From positions 1 through 64,000 of the forward strand of contig NZ_NPFW01000004.1 of NCBI RefSeq assembly GCF_002259405.1: a stretch of 64,000 bases of DNA, written 5' to 3'. The stretch comes from Rhodococcus sp. 14-2483-1-2. Lineage in GTDB: Bacteria; Actinomycetota; Actinomycetes; Mycobacteriales; Mycobacteriaceae. Both the position numbers and the translations under genes were made by a program. Within the stretch, counting starts at the first letter, position 1, and each line of letters opens with the position of its first letter. Below the pieces are notes generated by a model. It was not told the DNA's origin. It saw only the letters and a program-made list of their open reading frames with translations, and searched no databases. This document shows positions 48,845 through 57,399 of the stretch, piece by piece.

Positions 48845-48908
48845 GAACGAACGGTAAACCCATTCGTGTGCCGCCGCTGGGATCAGGACCTGAAGTATTG
48901 TCGAGGTC

Positions 48909-49409
48909 GTGCCGATGCCCGAGTGGAACGTCCGCGAATTGACCCCCGGCCAGCTGTCCGAGCGCAGCGGAGTTGCGGTCTCGGCGCTGCACTTCTACGA
49001 GAAACAGGGACTGATCAGCAGCCGCCGAACCTCGGGTAACCAGCGCAGATTCCACCGCGAAACTCTGCGACGGGTCGCCTTCATCCGGATCTCGCAGAAG
49101 GTCGGGATCCCACTGGCGAACATCCGGCAGGCGTTGAGCGAACTACCGGACGAGCGGACGCCGACGCGCGAGGACTGGGCCAGGCTCTCGACGCAGTGGC
49201 ATCGCGAACTCGACTCTCGGATAGAGCAATTGACCCGACTTCGGGACAACTTGACCGGGTGCATCGGCTGCGGTTGTCTGTCGCTGGCCGGCTGTGCGCT
49301 GGCCAATCCGCACGACGAGCTGTCCTACTCGGGACCGGGTGCGCGCACGTTGGACGTCGATTTCGACGAACCCTCGACTCGACGCGGCTCGAGCAGTTTG
49401 GAGAACTGA
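48909..49409 (+). CDS. soxR: Redox-sensing MerR-family regulator SoxR
   Basis: SoxR binds DNA as a dimer and activates its targets when its [2Fe-2S] cluster is oxidised by redox-cycling compounds. The 166-residue protein has the N-terminal MerR HTH ([24 protein letters not shown]) and the cluster-binding [12 protein letters not shown] (Cys118, 121, 123 and 129). The first codon is GTG; an ATG two codons later is an alternative. Its 3' end overlaps the convergent SDR gene by 85 bp. A weak GACCT...AGGTC palindrome immediately precedes the start and could be a SoxR site. Confidence 0.93.
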   Translation: MPMPEWNVRELTPGQLSERSGVAVSALHFYEKQGLISSRRTSGNQRRFHRETLRRVAFIRISQKVGIPLANIRQALSELPDERTPTREDWARLSTQWHRELDSRIEQLTRLRDNLTGCIGCGCLSLAGCALANPHDELSYSGPGARTLDVDFDEPSTRRGSSSLEN

Positions 49410-50227
49410 TCGTTTGCCTTCTGCAGTACGAACTCGTAGGGCGGGGCGAACTTTCTCGCGACCCAGTATCCGAATCTGATGTCGTTGGAGGAGTAGACGA
49501 GATACTTGCGCTTGGCTATTCCGGCGAGAATGGCATCGGCGACAACCGACGGTTCGACGGCACGCTTCTCGAAACGGTGTTGCAACTTCTGCACGCGCGG
49601 ATCGTCACGATCGACGCCGGCGATCTGCAGTGTCTGCACCAGTCCGGTCTTGACGCCACCGGGCACCACCAGGCTGACGCCGATTCCGTGACGCTTGAGG
49701 TCGTACTTGAGCACCTCGGACACTCCACGCAAGCCGTACTTGCTGGCGCTGTAGGCAGCGTGCCACGGCAGGGGGATCAATCCGGCGGCAGACGAGACGT
49801 TGACCAGATGGCCACCGCGTCCAGCCTCGATCATCGGCGGCAGGAACTTCTCGATGATGTGAATCGGCCCCATCAGGTTGACGTCGACCATCGACTTCCA
49901 GTGCCGGTGCTCGAGATTCTCGACGGTTCCCCACGCCGAGATACCGGCGACGTTCATCACGACGTCCAGGCTGCCGAACTCGGCATGAATGTCGTCCGCG
50001 AATGCGGTGACGGCCTCGAAATCGGACACGTCGAAGGCCAACGAGTGACTGACGGTACCGCCCGCGCGACCGACCAGGTCCACCGTCTCGGCCAAACCGG
50101 TGCCGTTGATATCGGTGAGGAAGAGCTCGGCTCCCACTCCCGCAGCAGCGATGGCCGTTGCTCGGCCGATTCCGCTACCTGCTCCAGTGATCAACGTCTT
50201 CTTGCCGCGCAGATCGTATGTAGCCAT
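49325..50227 (-). CDS. Short-chain dehydrogenase/reductase
   Basis: A 300-residue classical SDR. The cofactor site is ITGAGSGIGRATAIA; NVAG and the catalytic YSASK (with upstream Ser in VNVSSAAG) are intact. Substrate is unknown. It overlaps the soxR 3' end antisense by 85 bp. Its convergence with soxR makes it a possible SoxR target only by position, which would need an upstream SoxR box that was not recognised. Confidence 0.9.
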   Translation of the reverse strand: MATYDLRGKKTLITGAGSGIGRATAIAAAGVGAELFLTDINGTGLAETVDLVGRAGGTVSHSLAFDVSDFEAVTAFADDIHAEFGSLDVVMNVAGISAWGTVENLEHRHWKSMVDVNLMGPIHIIEKFLPPMIEAGRGGHLVNVSSAAGLIPLPWHAAYSASKYGLRGVSEVLKYDLKRHGIGVSLVVPGGVKTGLVQTLQIAGVDRDDPRVQKLQHRFEKRAVEPSVVADAILAGIAKRKYLVYSSNDIRFGYWVARKFAPPYEFVLQKANDQFSKLLEPRRVEGSSKSTSNVRAPGPE

Positions 50228-50302
50228 CGAAGCTTGTATCCCCCAGCGGTTGCCACGTGTCAGTTCGATTTCGACCCTACGCGGTGACGACCGGGAGGGT
50301 CG

Positions 50303-50473
50303 TCACAATCTTTGCGACATCTCGTCTCGGTAGTCGGCGATGGTGCGCTCGATGCGCGCAGCATCGTCGTCGGCTCCATGTTTGCGTGCGTCGTCCGCGC
50401 GCTGCTGCAGGGTGCCGATCGCCTTCCGGAGCTCGTTGTCCGACATCCGCGGTTGCTGCACAGTGTGTTCCAT
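50303..50473 (-). CDS. Small charged protein of unknown function
   Basis: A 56-residue protein starting MEHTVQQPRMSDNELRKAIGT, rich in Asp, Arg and Ala and predicted all-helical. The ATG follows CACACTGTGTGACATGG and is shorter than the open frame, whose upstream part overlaps the neighbouring TetR gene in atypical composition. It lies downstream of that regulator on the same strand. Function is not known. Confidence 0.6.
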   Translation of the reverse strand: MEHTVQQPRMSDNELRKAIGTLQQRADDARKHGADDDAARIERTIADYRDEMSQRL

Positions 50474-50531
50474 GTCACACAGTGTGCCCGGCAAACTCGG
50501 GTGCGGCAAGCACACCGAGATCACGACATCC

Positions 50532-51206
50532 TCAGACGGTGACGGATCCCGACGTGATGTTCTCGCGTACGAAACTGGACAGACTCCGCGCCGCGAATTC
50601 ACGGAAGTAAGCGAGTTTGTCGGTGGGCACCAGCGAGGGTAGGACGGTGTTCCACACCCTCTCCATGCGTGAGGGGGCATCCTCGAGGCGCGACTGAGCC
50701 TCGGACACCATCAGGACTCCGGCGAGCATCTCGCACACCAGCAATGCCGCATTGCCCGCGTCCAGATGGTCGGCGACGTCACCGTGCTCGATGGCCCGCT
50801 CGAAGAGATGCTCGAAGATGTTTCCCCAGGTGCCGAACACGCTGCCGCGGGCGGTGTCGGATCCGTCGATCTCCATCTGCAACCGGTACATGACGCGAAC
50901 CAGGGGGTCCGATGCCGCCAGTTCGAGTACCGAATACGAGATTCCGATGACGGACTCGAGGGCCGGGCTGCGACTGTCGACCAAGCCGGCGCATGCAGTG
51001 GACACGCGCTCGTGACCCTCGTCGACGATCGCACGGGCCAGCTCTTCCTTGGACGCGAAATGGAAGTACAGCGCACCCTTGGTCACACCGGACTGCGCTG
51101 ACACCTGACTCAGCGTGGCATTTGCGTGCCCCACCTCGAGAAAGAGATCTGCTGCAGCGCGCAGTGCGGCCGCTCGTGTGGCTTCTGCCCTGAGTTGTCT
51201 CACCAT
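50532..51206 (-). CDS. TetR/AcrR regulator, gamma-butyrolactone-receptor type (second copy)
   Basis: A 224-residue regulator clearly paralogous to the protein at 4914-5558: both start MVRQ-RAE and share GVTKGALYFHFASKEELARAIVDEG-type HTH sequence and a C-terminal SRMERVWNTVLPSLVPTDKLAYFREFAAR block at the same positions. This type usually senses gamma-butyrolactones. The ATG aligned with the paralogue was chosen over an upstream in-frame ATG. The AT-richer 190-bp upstream region may contain its operator; no clear repeat was found. Confidence 0.85.
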   Translation of the reverse strand: MVRQLRAEATRAAALRAAADLFLEVGHANATLSQVSAQSGVTKGALYFHFASKEELARAIVDEGHERVSTACAGLVDSRSPALESVIGISYSVLELAASDPLVRVMYRLQMEIDGSDTARGSVFGTWGNIFEHLFERAIEHGDVADHLDAGNAALLVCEMLAGVLMVSEAQSRLEDAPSRMERVWNTVLPSLVPTDKLAYFREFAARSLSSFVRENITSGSVTV

Positions 51207-51395
51207 GTTGGAACACCCCTGCTCTGTCGACCTTGCCATGACATCGACGCTCTGTACGCGCTGGCCATCCGTCGGCCGATCGAGGTGAACATCGAATTCA
51301 CTTCGCCATATCGGACTGTCAGCGCTCGCCTATAGTAACCGGTTCGGTGGCGACTTTGTGATTCGAAAGTGACAATTACATGAAGAAGGGCTCGA

Positions 51396-51830
51396 TTACA
51401 AAACGATTGAAATGAAAAGTTCCACTTCTCCAGTATTCGTAACGACTTCGACTTCCTCTTTGTAGGCGCGAAATATCGATCCGGACATAACGCACTCGTC
51501 GACCTGAGCCCACACGTCCTCGATCGGATCCGCCAGAGTGCCGCTGGGCACGAACACTGCGAACACGCCGGTCGGTACCGAGACGAACACATCCCCGACG
51601 GCGACGTCACCGGGCGAGTCCACCGAGACCGCGACAACCGCATTGACCGTGCCGTGCGGATCCGGGACGTACACCGTGCTCACCTGGGTTGCGTCGGTAT
51701 GCTTCTCGCGCACCCGGTCTCGCAGAAAACGCATCCATTCGCTGCCGCTCGATTCCGCGCCGGGCTCCACGCGCGGAGCCACCAACCCACTGAACAGCTC
51801 TGCGCTGCGTGCCGTGACGCGGAAGGTCAT
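51396..51830 (-). CDS. Stand-alone GyrI-like/effector-binding domain protein, second of a pair
   Basis: A 144-residue protein that resembles an AraC-type effector-binding (GyrI-like) domain: VFVSVPTGVFAVF and a following VWAQVDE helix are the characteristic pattern, with the acidic pocket expected around EEVEVV. It lacks any DNA-binding part. Its ATG overlaps the preceding gene's stop by one base (TGATG). The upstream frame reading before this ATG is antisense-like and rejected. The ligand is unknown. Confidence 0.7.
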   Translation of the reverse strand: MTFRVTARSAELFSGLVAPRVEPGAESSGSEWMRFLRDRVREKHTDATQVSTVYVPDPHGTVNAVVAVSVDSPGDVAVGDVFVSVPTGVFAVFVPSGTLADPIEDVWAQVDECVMSGSIFRAYKEEVEVVTNTGEVELFISIVL

Positions 51831-52282
51831 CACGAACCGCCGGGCGCTGTGATCGCCAGATAGAGGTCGATCTTGTACGCGTGCGGATAGCACTCGTAAT
51901 CGCCGGTGAACGATCGCACGATATCGCCCTGCTCTTCGGCATGATCGATCTGAGTCCACAATCGGGTGAGAACCTCGGGGAAATAGCCCACCGCAGAAAA
52001 ACGCGCATATTTCGCCGCGGGCACTTTCGCGACCAGATGTCCGCGCGCAACTTGACCGAGCGAAGTACACAGATAACCGACTACCTGCGTATTGTACGAG
52101 CCGATACCGGGGGCGAAGTCGGTGTAAATGGAAGCGAGCGGACCGGAGGTCTCCTGATTGAGAACCGCGGACCACGCTTGATCGAGTGCCGGGTCGTTGA
52201 GGCGTCCCAGCGCCCGTTTGGGGCTGCGAACGGGAAGACCCGCGACCCACGTTTCAGCGAGGTCGACGATCTCGAACGACAT
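51830..52282 (-). CDS. Stand-alone GyrI-like/effector-binding domain protein, first of a pair
   Basis: A 150-residue homologue of the downstream protein in fold. LVAKVPAAKYARFSAVG followed by LTRLWTQIDHAEE, and a C-terminal KIDLYLAI strand, match the effector-binding pattern seen in integron-associated Cass2-like proteins and the C-termini of AraC-type multidrug regulators. Such proteins can sequester small cationic or aromatic compounds. It is the first gene of a two-gene operon and has no regulator fused. Confidence 0.72.
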   Translation of the reverse strand: MSFEIVDLAETWVAGLPVRSPKRALGRLNDPALDQAWSAVLNQETSGPLASIYTDFAPGIGSYNTQVVGYLCTSLGQVARGHLVAKVPAAKYARFSAVGYFPEVLTRLWTQIDHAEEQGDIVRSFTGDYECYPHAYKIDLYLAITAPGGS

Positions 52283-52666
52283 TCACACTCCGTAGAGAAG
52301 TTGCAGGGGCAGATCCTGTGTTCGGAACCGGCCCGTTCACAATATCGCCCGTCAATCTACCGGCGCGACTGGTGGGTGGACCGTCAATCGGTCAACCATA
52401 CTTCGCACCCGTTTCGATCCCCGCAACAGCCGCCGCCGACGGTTCCTCTTCCCGAGATCACGAGGTGGCGTCGGAGCCCCTCGACCGGCCTACCGCGTCG
52501 TACGTCCTACCGTGCACGTTCGATTTCAGCACCGATAACTCGTCCCGTGCCTGCACTTGTCGAATACGCGACACCCGAAAACCGGTACGGACCATCGATC
52601 CCGCGAACGACCCGTTTCCGTGACCCCGCATTCCCCGAGGTAGGAACGGGAGAATTGTCGATGAAT
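52283..52666. other. Region without a supported gene
   Basis: This 384-bp stretch lies between the effector-binding pair and the glycosyltransferase. Open frames exist on both strands, the longest being about 100 codons on the plus strand (52318-52623), but they lack a ribosome site and show no recognisable domain. It may hold promoters for the effector-binding pair. It has no obvious repeat. Confidence 0.5.
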
Positions 52667-53551
52667 TTATTTTCCGCGCGCCGCGGCAGCATAACTCTCG
52701 TCGCGAATGCTTGACAGATCGCCCACAGATGTAGCGCCAACTTCGGAATGCGAGACCGGGAGAATTCGAGATTCGCATGAGGACAGAATTCGTGTCAGTG
52801 GCCAATGCGCCGTGTGCAGAATCAGGTCCGAAATCAGCAATCTGCGCAACCAACCATTGGCCAGCCCATGATGGGCCCACGTGCGATACGAGCTCTGGAC
52901 GTAGTGCCGGTACTCGAGCGGTGGCGTCAGCAGCCTGCGTCCGGACACCTTCACGCGCATCGGCTCGATCTGCGCGATCCGCAGACCTCCCTTGTTCAGG
53001 CACAGCGACAGATCGATGTCCTCGTGCAGGTCGGTACGCAGGCTCGTACGACCGCGAACGGCTTCCCACGCAGATCTGCGGATCGCGAAATTGTTGCCCG
53101 ATGCGGCAGAAACCCACTGCTCGGAAGGCCTGTTACGGACGGAACGGTCGACGAACGCCCGGTACGGTCGTGCCCACGGGGAGTCGTAGAGGTAGATCGG
53201 CCCGGTGACTGCGACGTAGTCGAGTCGGCGATCGAAGAAGTCGAGTACCGAGTCGACCCAGCCGGCCTCGACCCGGGTATCGGCGTCGATGCGGCCGATG
53301 ATCGACCCGGAAGCGTGATCGAAACCGGTGTTACGTGCGTGTACGACGCCGCGCTCGGACTCCCGCAGCAGAACCACCTGCGGAAATCGCCGCGCGTATT
53401 CTGCGACGATGGCCGCGGTGTCGTCGGTCGAATTGTTGTCGACGACAATGATTTCGCGAATGCGTTCGCGCTGAACGAGCAATGCATCCAGGCATTCGCG
53501 CATATGAGCCGACTCGTCGAACGCAGGCACAACAATGGAAAGACTATTCAC
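52667..53551 (-). CDS. Family 2 glycosyltransferase
   Basis: A 294-residue GT-A glycosyltransferase with NSLSIVVPAFDES at the start, VDNNSTDDT, and the metal-binding IDADTR at about residues 88-93. The GTG start after AGGGG aligns with the start of its paralogue 54338-55180, which shares RGVVHARNTGFD, SIIGRIDADTRV and SGNNFAIR at the same positions. The last residues hold a short hydrophobic segment, so membrane association is possible. It probably transfers a sugar to a lipid or polysaccharide acceptor at the cell surface. Confidence 0.9.
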   Translation of the reverse strand: MNSLSIVVPAFDESAHMRECLDALLVQRERIREIIVVDNNSTDDTAAIVAEYARRFPQVVLLRESERGVVHARNTGFDHASGSIIGRIDADTRVEAGWVDSVLDFFDRRLDYVAVTGPIYLYDSPWARPYRAFVDRSVRNRPSEQWVSAASGNNFAIRRSAWEAVRGRTSLRTDLHEDIDLSLCLNKGGLRIAQIEPMRVKVSGRRLLTPPLEYRHYVQSSYRTWAHHGLANGWLRRLLISDLILHTAHWPLTRILSSCESRILPVSHSEVGATSVGDLSSIRDESYAAAARGK

Positions 53552-53696
53552 AACGCCAACCCCTGACACATTTTTGGCAATCGTGTAGCTCGATTTCCTC
53601 ACACGGTGAACGCATTTGATTTCGAGCCGCTGACGTTGACGATGCTACATCATTACTTCAAGAAAAGAACCCGTCGAATTATTCGGACTTTATGGA

Positions 53697-54341
53697 TCAG
53701 AATTCAGAATTCGGCGGAAGTATCAATCTTTGCATTGCCTCCCAATCGCGAAAATCGGCGTTGTCCCCGATCCATTGCTCCGCTGCGGGAAGGTCGTTCA
53801 ACTCTCGGCGACGACGCGCCGGAGAGCCGACGTACACACCGTCCGGTTCACAATCTCGCGTCACCAGCGAGTTCGCCCCGATGATGCATCCGGCACCGAT
53901 GTGTACGCCCGGCATCACGACGACGCCGGACCCGATCCACGCTCCCGGACCGATCACCACCGACTCTCCCCGCAATGCGCCTGCGCGGTGACCCGACGGC
54001 CCGGTCTCGTGAGTACTGGTGAGAATGCGAACGTGATCCGCGATGAAGACATGATCACCGATCACGATGTCGGCAACGGTGTCGAAGTAGCAGCCGAAGT
54101 TCACGAACACGCCGGTGCCCAACCGAACCGATGCCTGTCCTTGAATCATCGAGCCGCCGTACATCAGGCACGGACCGGTTGTCCGCACCCCGGCGGGCCG
54201 CATGACCGATGCGCGCAGCACAGCAGGCAGGAACGGCACATTTGCCAACGAGACGAAGGTCGCCTGACGCATCTGAGCCAGGGCCCAGCGGACGTCCGAC
54301 GGGCTACGCATCCAGTCGCGGACACGCGCGCCGGCCGTCAC
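53697..54341 (-). CDS. Left-handed beta-helix acyltransferase (maltose/galactoside O-acetyltransferase-like)
   Basis: A 214-residue protein with hexapeptide repeats (VIGDHVFIADHVRI, VIGPGAWIGSGVVVMPGVHIGAGCIIGANSLVT) and a closing PDGVYVGSPAR, the usual end of O-acetyltransferases. The GTG overlaps the stop of the upstream glycosyltransferase by 4 bp (GTGA), so these two genes form an operon and this enzyme likely acetylates a sugar made or placed by it. The open frame upstream of this GTG overlaps that glycosyltransferase gene in another frame and was rejected. Confidence 0.85.
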   Translation of the reverse strand: MTAGARVRDWMRSPSDVRWALAQMRQATFVSLANVPFLPAVLRASVMRPAGVRTTGPCLMYGGSMIQGQASVRLGTGVFVNFGCYFDTVADIVIGDHVFIADHVRILTSTHETGPSGHRAGALRGESVVIGPGAWIGSGVVVMPGVHIGAGCIIGANSLVTRDCEPDGVYVGSPARRRRELNDLPAAEQWIGDNADFRDWEAMQRLILPPNSEF

Positions 54342-55180
54342 GCGGCGGCTCGCATCCGTTCGTCGGACTCGGCTCGATCGTCGACCGGCAATGCCCGGCA
54401 CGGTACTGCTGCGAACAGTCGTGAGATCGGCCACCGCAGTGTGTGCATCAGCCAGTCCATGGCCACGATGCGACCGAGCTTGCGCGACGCGAGACCGTGC
54501 GCCTTGTACGAGCGGTAGCCCGCCAACGCATAGTGGACGTACTTCGCCGGCGATGTCGTCGCGCGCCGACCGGATACCGCGGCCTTCATCCACCCGTTCT
54601 GAGCAACAGGCAGACGCTCGGCGGCCAGGCACAGGCACAGGTCGATGTCTTCGTGCACGCAGGTTCGCTCACTGACCGCACCGCGAACCGCACGCCAGGC
54701 GGATGCGCGGATCGCGAAGTTGTTGCCCGATACCGCGAGGGCCGAGCGCACCGACGGCTCACGTCGTTCGGCGCGCGAGTGCATCCACGCGAGCGGTCGA
54801 GCCCAGGGGGATTCGTACAGGAACGTTCGGCCGCCGGTAGCGGCGACGGAGGAATGCTCGTCGAAGAAATCGACGATCGAGCGCGCCCACCCGGGTCGAA
54901 CACGAGTATCGGCGTCGATTCGACCGATGATCGACGAGTCCACCAGGTCGAATCCGGTGTTGCGAGCATGGACCACGCCGCGATTGGGCTCGTGCACCAA
55001 CACGACCTTGTTCGTCACCGCGCGAATGTTGTTCACCAGCTCGAGCGTGCCGTCGGTCGACCCGTTGTCCACGACGACGATGCTGTCGATAGCGTCGCCC
55101 TGATCGAGCAGCAGCGTCAAGCATTCGCCCAGATGGTCGACCTCATCGAGTACCGGAATTACCACACTGAGAGTGTTCAT
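54338..55180 (-). CDS. Family 2 glycosyltransferase (paralogue)
   Basis: A 280-residue GT2 enzyme with the GT-A signature (VVIPVLDEV, VVDNGSTDGT) and the same IDADTR motif at about 88-93 as the downstream paralogue. RGVVHARNTGFD and SGNNFAIRASAWRAVRG are shared. A hydrophobic C-terminal segment (DWLMHTLRWPISRLF) suggests membrane proximity. It is first in a glycosyltransferase-acyltransferase operon. Neither an export nor a polymerase gene is present nearby, so the product of the cluster is undefined. Confidence 0.9.
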   Translation of the reverse strand: MNTLSVVIPVLDEVDHLGECLTLLLDQGDAIDSIVVVDNGSTDGTLELVNNIRAVTNKVVLVHEPNRGVVHARNTGFDLVDSSIIGRIDADTRVRPGWARSIVDFFDEHSSVAATGGRTFLYESPWARPLAWMHSRAERREPSVRSALAVSGNNFAIRASAWRAVRGAVSERTCVHEDIDLCLCLAAERLPVAQNGWMKAAVSGRRATTSPAKYVHYALAGYRSYKAHGLASRKLGRIVAMDWLMHTLRWPISRLFAAVPCRALPVDDRAESDERMRAAA

Positions 55181-55490
55181 TTCGATCCCCTGACAAATTT
55201 CGACATTTCAATTCTGCACAGCAACGGCTTCGAACCTACGACATGTTCCGGTAATTGCCTAAAGATGTCCCCATTGCATATCCGCAGCTCACCGCCCTGA
55301 AAGATTCTGCAAGTCGGGTCGCGCCGCTTCAAGCAATCGAATAGAAGGTTTCGCGCGGCAATTCTGCAATCGGGGTTTATCGAGTCGAGTCTTCTGGAAT
55401 CGAATCCCGAACCGACCACCTAGTTCGGTCGATACAAATGCATTCAGAATTCACTTCGCGGTCGCACTCGTCCCGCCGTTGCCGGACAAC
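55181..55490. other. Non-coding space upstream of the glycosyltransferase operon
   Basis: About 310 bp with relatively low G+C and no supported gene. It must contain the promoter of the minus-strand glycosyltransferase operon. No operator repeat was identified. Confidence 0.5.
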
Positions 55491-55520
55491 GAAAAAACCG
55501 CCACTCGGGTGAGTGACGGT
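55491..55520 (-). terminator. Intrinsic terminator after tRNA-Ala
   Basis: On the minus strand ACCGTCACTC-ACCC-GAGTGGCGGT, a 10-bp stem with one mismatch, is followed by a run of T residues. It lies just past the tRNA 3' end and is a classic Rho-independent terminator. Confidence 0.85.
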
Positions 55521-55531
55521 CTTCGTGTGGG

Positions 55532-55604
55532 TGGAGCTGAGGGGAATCGAACCCCTGACCTTCTCGATGCGAACGAGACGCGCTACCAACTGCGCCACAG
55601 CCCC
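55532..55604 (-). tRNA. tRNA-Ala (anticodon CGC)
   Basis: On the minus strand the acceptor stem GGGGCTG pairs with CAGCTCC, the anticodon stem closes a loop TTCGCAT with anticodon CGC, and the T arm contains GTTCGATTC. It reads GCG codons. CCA is not encoded. Its 3' end faces the glycosyltransferase region. Confidence 0.96.
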
Positions 55605-55659
55605 TTTGCCGTCGTGCCGACCGGCTGGGTAACTCTAGCAAAGCCGTTTCCGGCGTTGT

Positions 55660-56529
55660 CTACGCGCCCTGGGCTCTGCGCATGTCCCGGTCCTCGTCAC
55701 GACGTGCCTGGAACGGCTCCTCGTAGTGATCGAGATGCTCGAATTCGGGATCCTCGTCGTCGATCTCGAGTACCACCGCGCCGGGGCGACGCAGACGTTG
55801 CGGGACGAGCTCGAGCTCGTCGTCGGTTTCCGACTCGACGCCGAGGCGGGATCGGCCCATCCGGGTGAGCCGACGCCTGCGCACCTCTTCCTCGATCTGC
55901 ACCTGACGACGCAGGTAGTACAGGTAACCGGCGAGGACGGCGACGGACAGTCCACACAGCCACCAGATCGTCGGGGAGACGATGAAGGCCAGGGCCGCGG
56001 TGGTGATCGCCGCGAACACGAGCCCGAGAACTGCGCGCTGCCGAAATGCGTAGCGCGCGGCCCGGGCAATCGCGTCGGCCTCGGGATCGAAGCCGCCGCG
56101 ACCGCGTCGGCGAGGAACGAAATCGTCGTCGACGACACCGGGTTCGTGCGCGGGCGAACTTCCACGCGGTGCATCCGTGTCCGGTGCCTCGCGATCGAGG
56201 TCGCTGTCTGCTGCGTGAGTGTCCATCGGGTCCTCCGCGGTACCGGGTAGATCGGGTGAGTCTGGACGAACAGTCGCAATCGTGGGGCCGAAGATCTCGC
56301 GAGCCGGCGCGGAGACTCTCAGGTCGTCCTCCGGTCGCCAGTCGGGATCACTGCGGTGGCCGGTCGCGGGGCCGCGCTGCTTTCGCTTCGTGCCACCCCG
56401 ATGCAGCACGCGTGTGGCGAGCGCAGCGTCCGTCGTCTGCATGATCTGCGGACGCTTGGTCATCAGCATGGGCAGAAGAACGAAGAGCCAGACGGCCACG
56501 AGACCGATCCAGATGATCGAGTTCGGCAT
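55660..56529 (-). CDS. sepX: Divisome protein SepX/GlpR
   Basis: SepX (GlpR) is an actinobacterial membrane protein associated with FtsZ-ring organisation during cell division. The 289-residue protein begins with a transmembrane helix (about residues 5-23). It has a long polar region of unordered character, then a paired hydrophobic segment around residues 165-207 and a charged C-terminal region. It lies immediately upstream of rimJ, moeA and galU, the same neighbourhood as mycobacterial Rv0996. Identification rests on this architecture and synteny. Confidence 0.78.
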   Translation of the reverse strand: MPNSIIWIGLVAVWLFVLLPMLMTKRPQIMQTTDAALATRVLHRGGTKRKQRGPATGHRSDPDWRPEDDLRVSAPAREIFGPTIATVRPDSPDLPGTAEDPMDTHAADSDLDREAPDTDAPRGSSPAHEPGVVDDDFVPRRRGRGGFDPEADAIARAARYAFRQRAVLGLVFAAITTAALAFIVSPTIWWLCGLSVAVLAGYLYYLRRQVQIEEEVRRRRLTRMGRSRLGVESETDDELELVPQRLRRPGAVVLEIDDEDPEFEHLDHYEEPFQARRDEDRDMRRAQGA

Positions 56530-56679
56530 CGGCGTTGTTCTCCTCCCTTTCGGCGACGGCGACAGTGAAAGACGTTCTCAGGCTATGCGGAAGACGAACG
56601 AGAACCATGCAGACGCGCCGACCCGAATTACACTCCTGTCACTTTGACAACACGAGTGCCCGTGCCGAAGCAGCGGAAA

Positions 56680-57327
56680 TCAGGCCCACGCAGCCCGACC
56701 CGCGCGAACCAACCGATCGACGACGGTTCCCTGCACCTCACCCGAGGTGATCGCGACGAGCTTGTGATCGCGCCATTCGCCGTCGACGTCCAGGTACTTG
56801 TAGAGCAGTCCTTCTTCGCGAAAACCGACGTTGCGCAGAACTGCCTGACTCGCAAGGTTCTCCGGTCGCACCGTCGCTTCGACACGATGGAGTCCGACGG
56901 GACCGAAGCAGTGGTCGAGCCCGAGTGCCAGAGCCGCGGTCGCCACACCCTTGCCGTTGACCTCTTTGGACACCCAGTACCCGATCCACGCCGATCGGAG
57001 TGCTCCCCGCACGATGTTGCCGGTGGTGATCTGACCACAGAATTCGCCGTCGACCTCGATCACCAACGGCAGCATGTGTCCCTTGCGGGCCTCGGACTTG
57101 AGCCCCGAGCACAGGCTCGGCCACGAGGAGATGTGATGGCGTGAGTTCCAGCTGCCTTCCCCGCTGGGTTCCCACGGTTCGAGGTGGGCGCGATCCGCTG
57201 TGCGGATCCGACTCCAGGCGGCCGCGTCGCGCATCCGTACCGGCCGCACGGTGACGGTTCCGCCGGCCACTCTCACTGGACCCAATTTCGCCGGCCAACC
57301 TGGGTGGCTCGACCACGTTCGCGGCAT
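56680..57327 (-). CDS. rimJ: GNAT-family N-acetyltransferase (RimJ-like)
   Basis: RimJ-type enzymes acetylate protein N-termini, originally ribosomal protein S5. The 215-residue GNAT protein has VTVRPVRMRDAAAW at the start and the acetyl-CoA loop region GYWVSKEVNGKGVATAALALGLDHCF. It lies between moeA and sepX on the same strand, the mycobacterial Rv0995 arrangement. Other GNAT substrates cannot be excluded. Confidence 0.88.
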   Translation of the reverse strand: MPRTWSSHPGWPAKLGPVRVAGGTVTVRPVRMRDAAAWSRIRTADRAHLEPWEPSGEGSWNSRHHISSWPSLCSGLKSEARKGHMLPLVIEVDGEFCGQITTGNIVRGALRSAWIGYWVSKEVNGKGVATAALALGLDHCFGPVGLHRVEATVRPENLASQAVLRNVGFREEGLLYKYLDVDGEWRDHKLVAITSGEVQGTVVDRLVRAGRAAWA

Positions 57328-57399
57328 CCGTCGATGTTATGCGCTACGCGCAGTGGCGTGGTTATGCGCCCTCCGCGGCACTCGAACGTGCCACTGGTG

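Noticed and set aside
48886..48907. A SoxR box just upstream of soxR
   Set aside because: Only the outer GACCT/AGGTC arms match and the inner bases do not fit known SoxR sites, so it is mentioned in passing but not annotated.
55181..55604. A prophage or integrative element at tRNA-Ala
   Set aside because: No integrase, no phage gene and no second copy of the tRNA 3' end was found; only a weak accessory-region hypothesis is kept.
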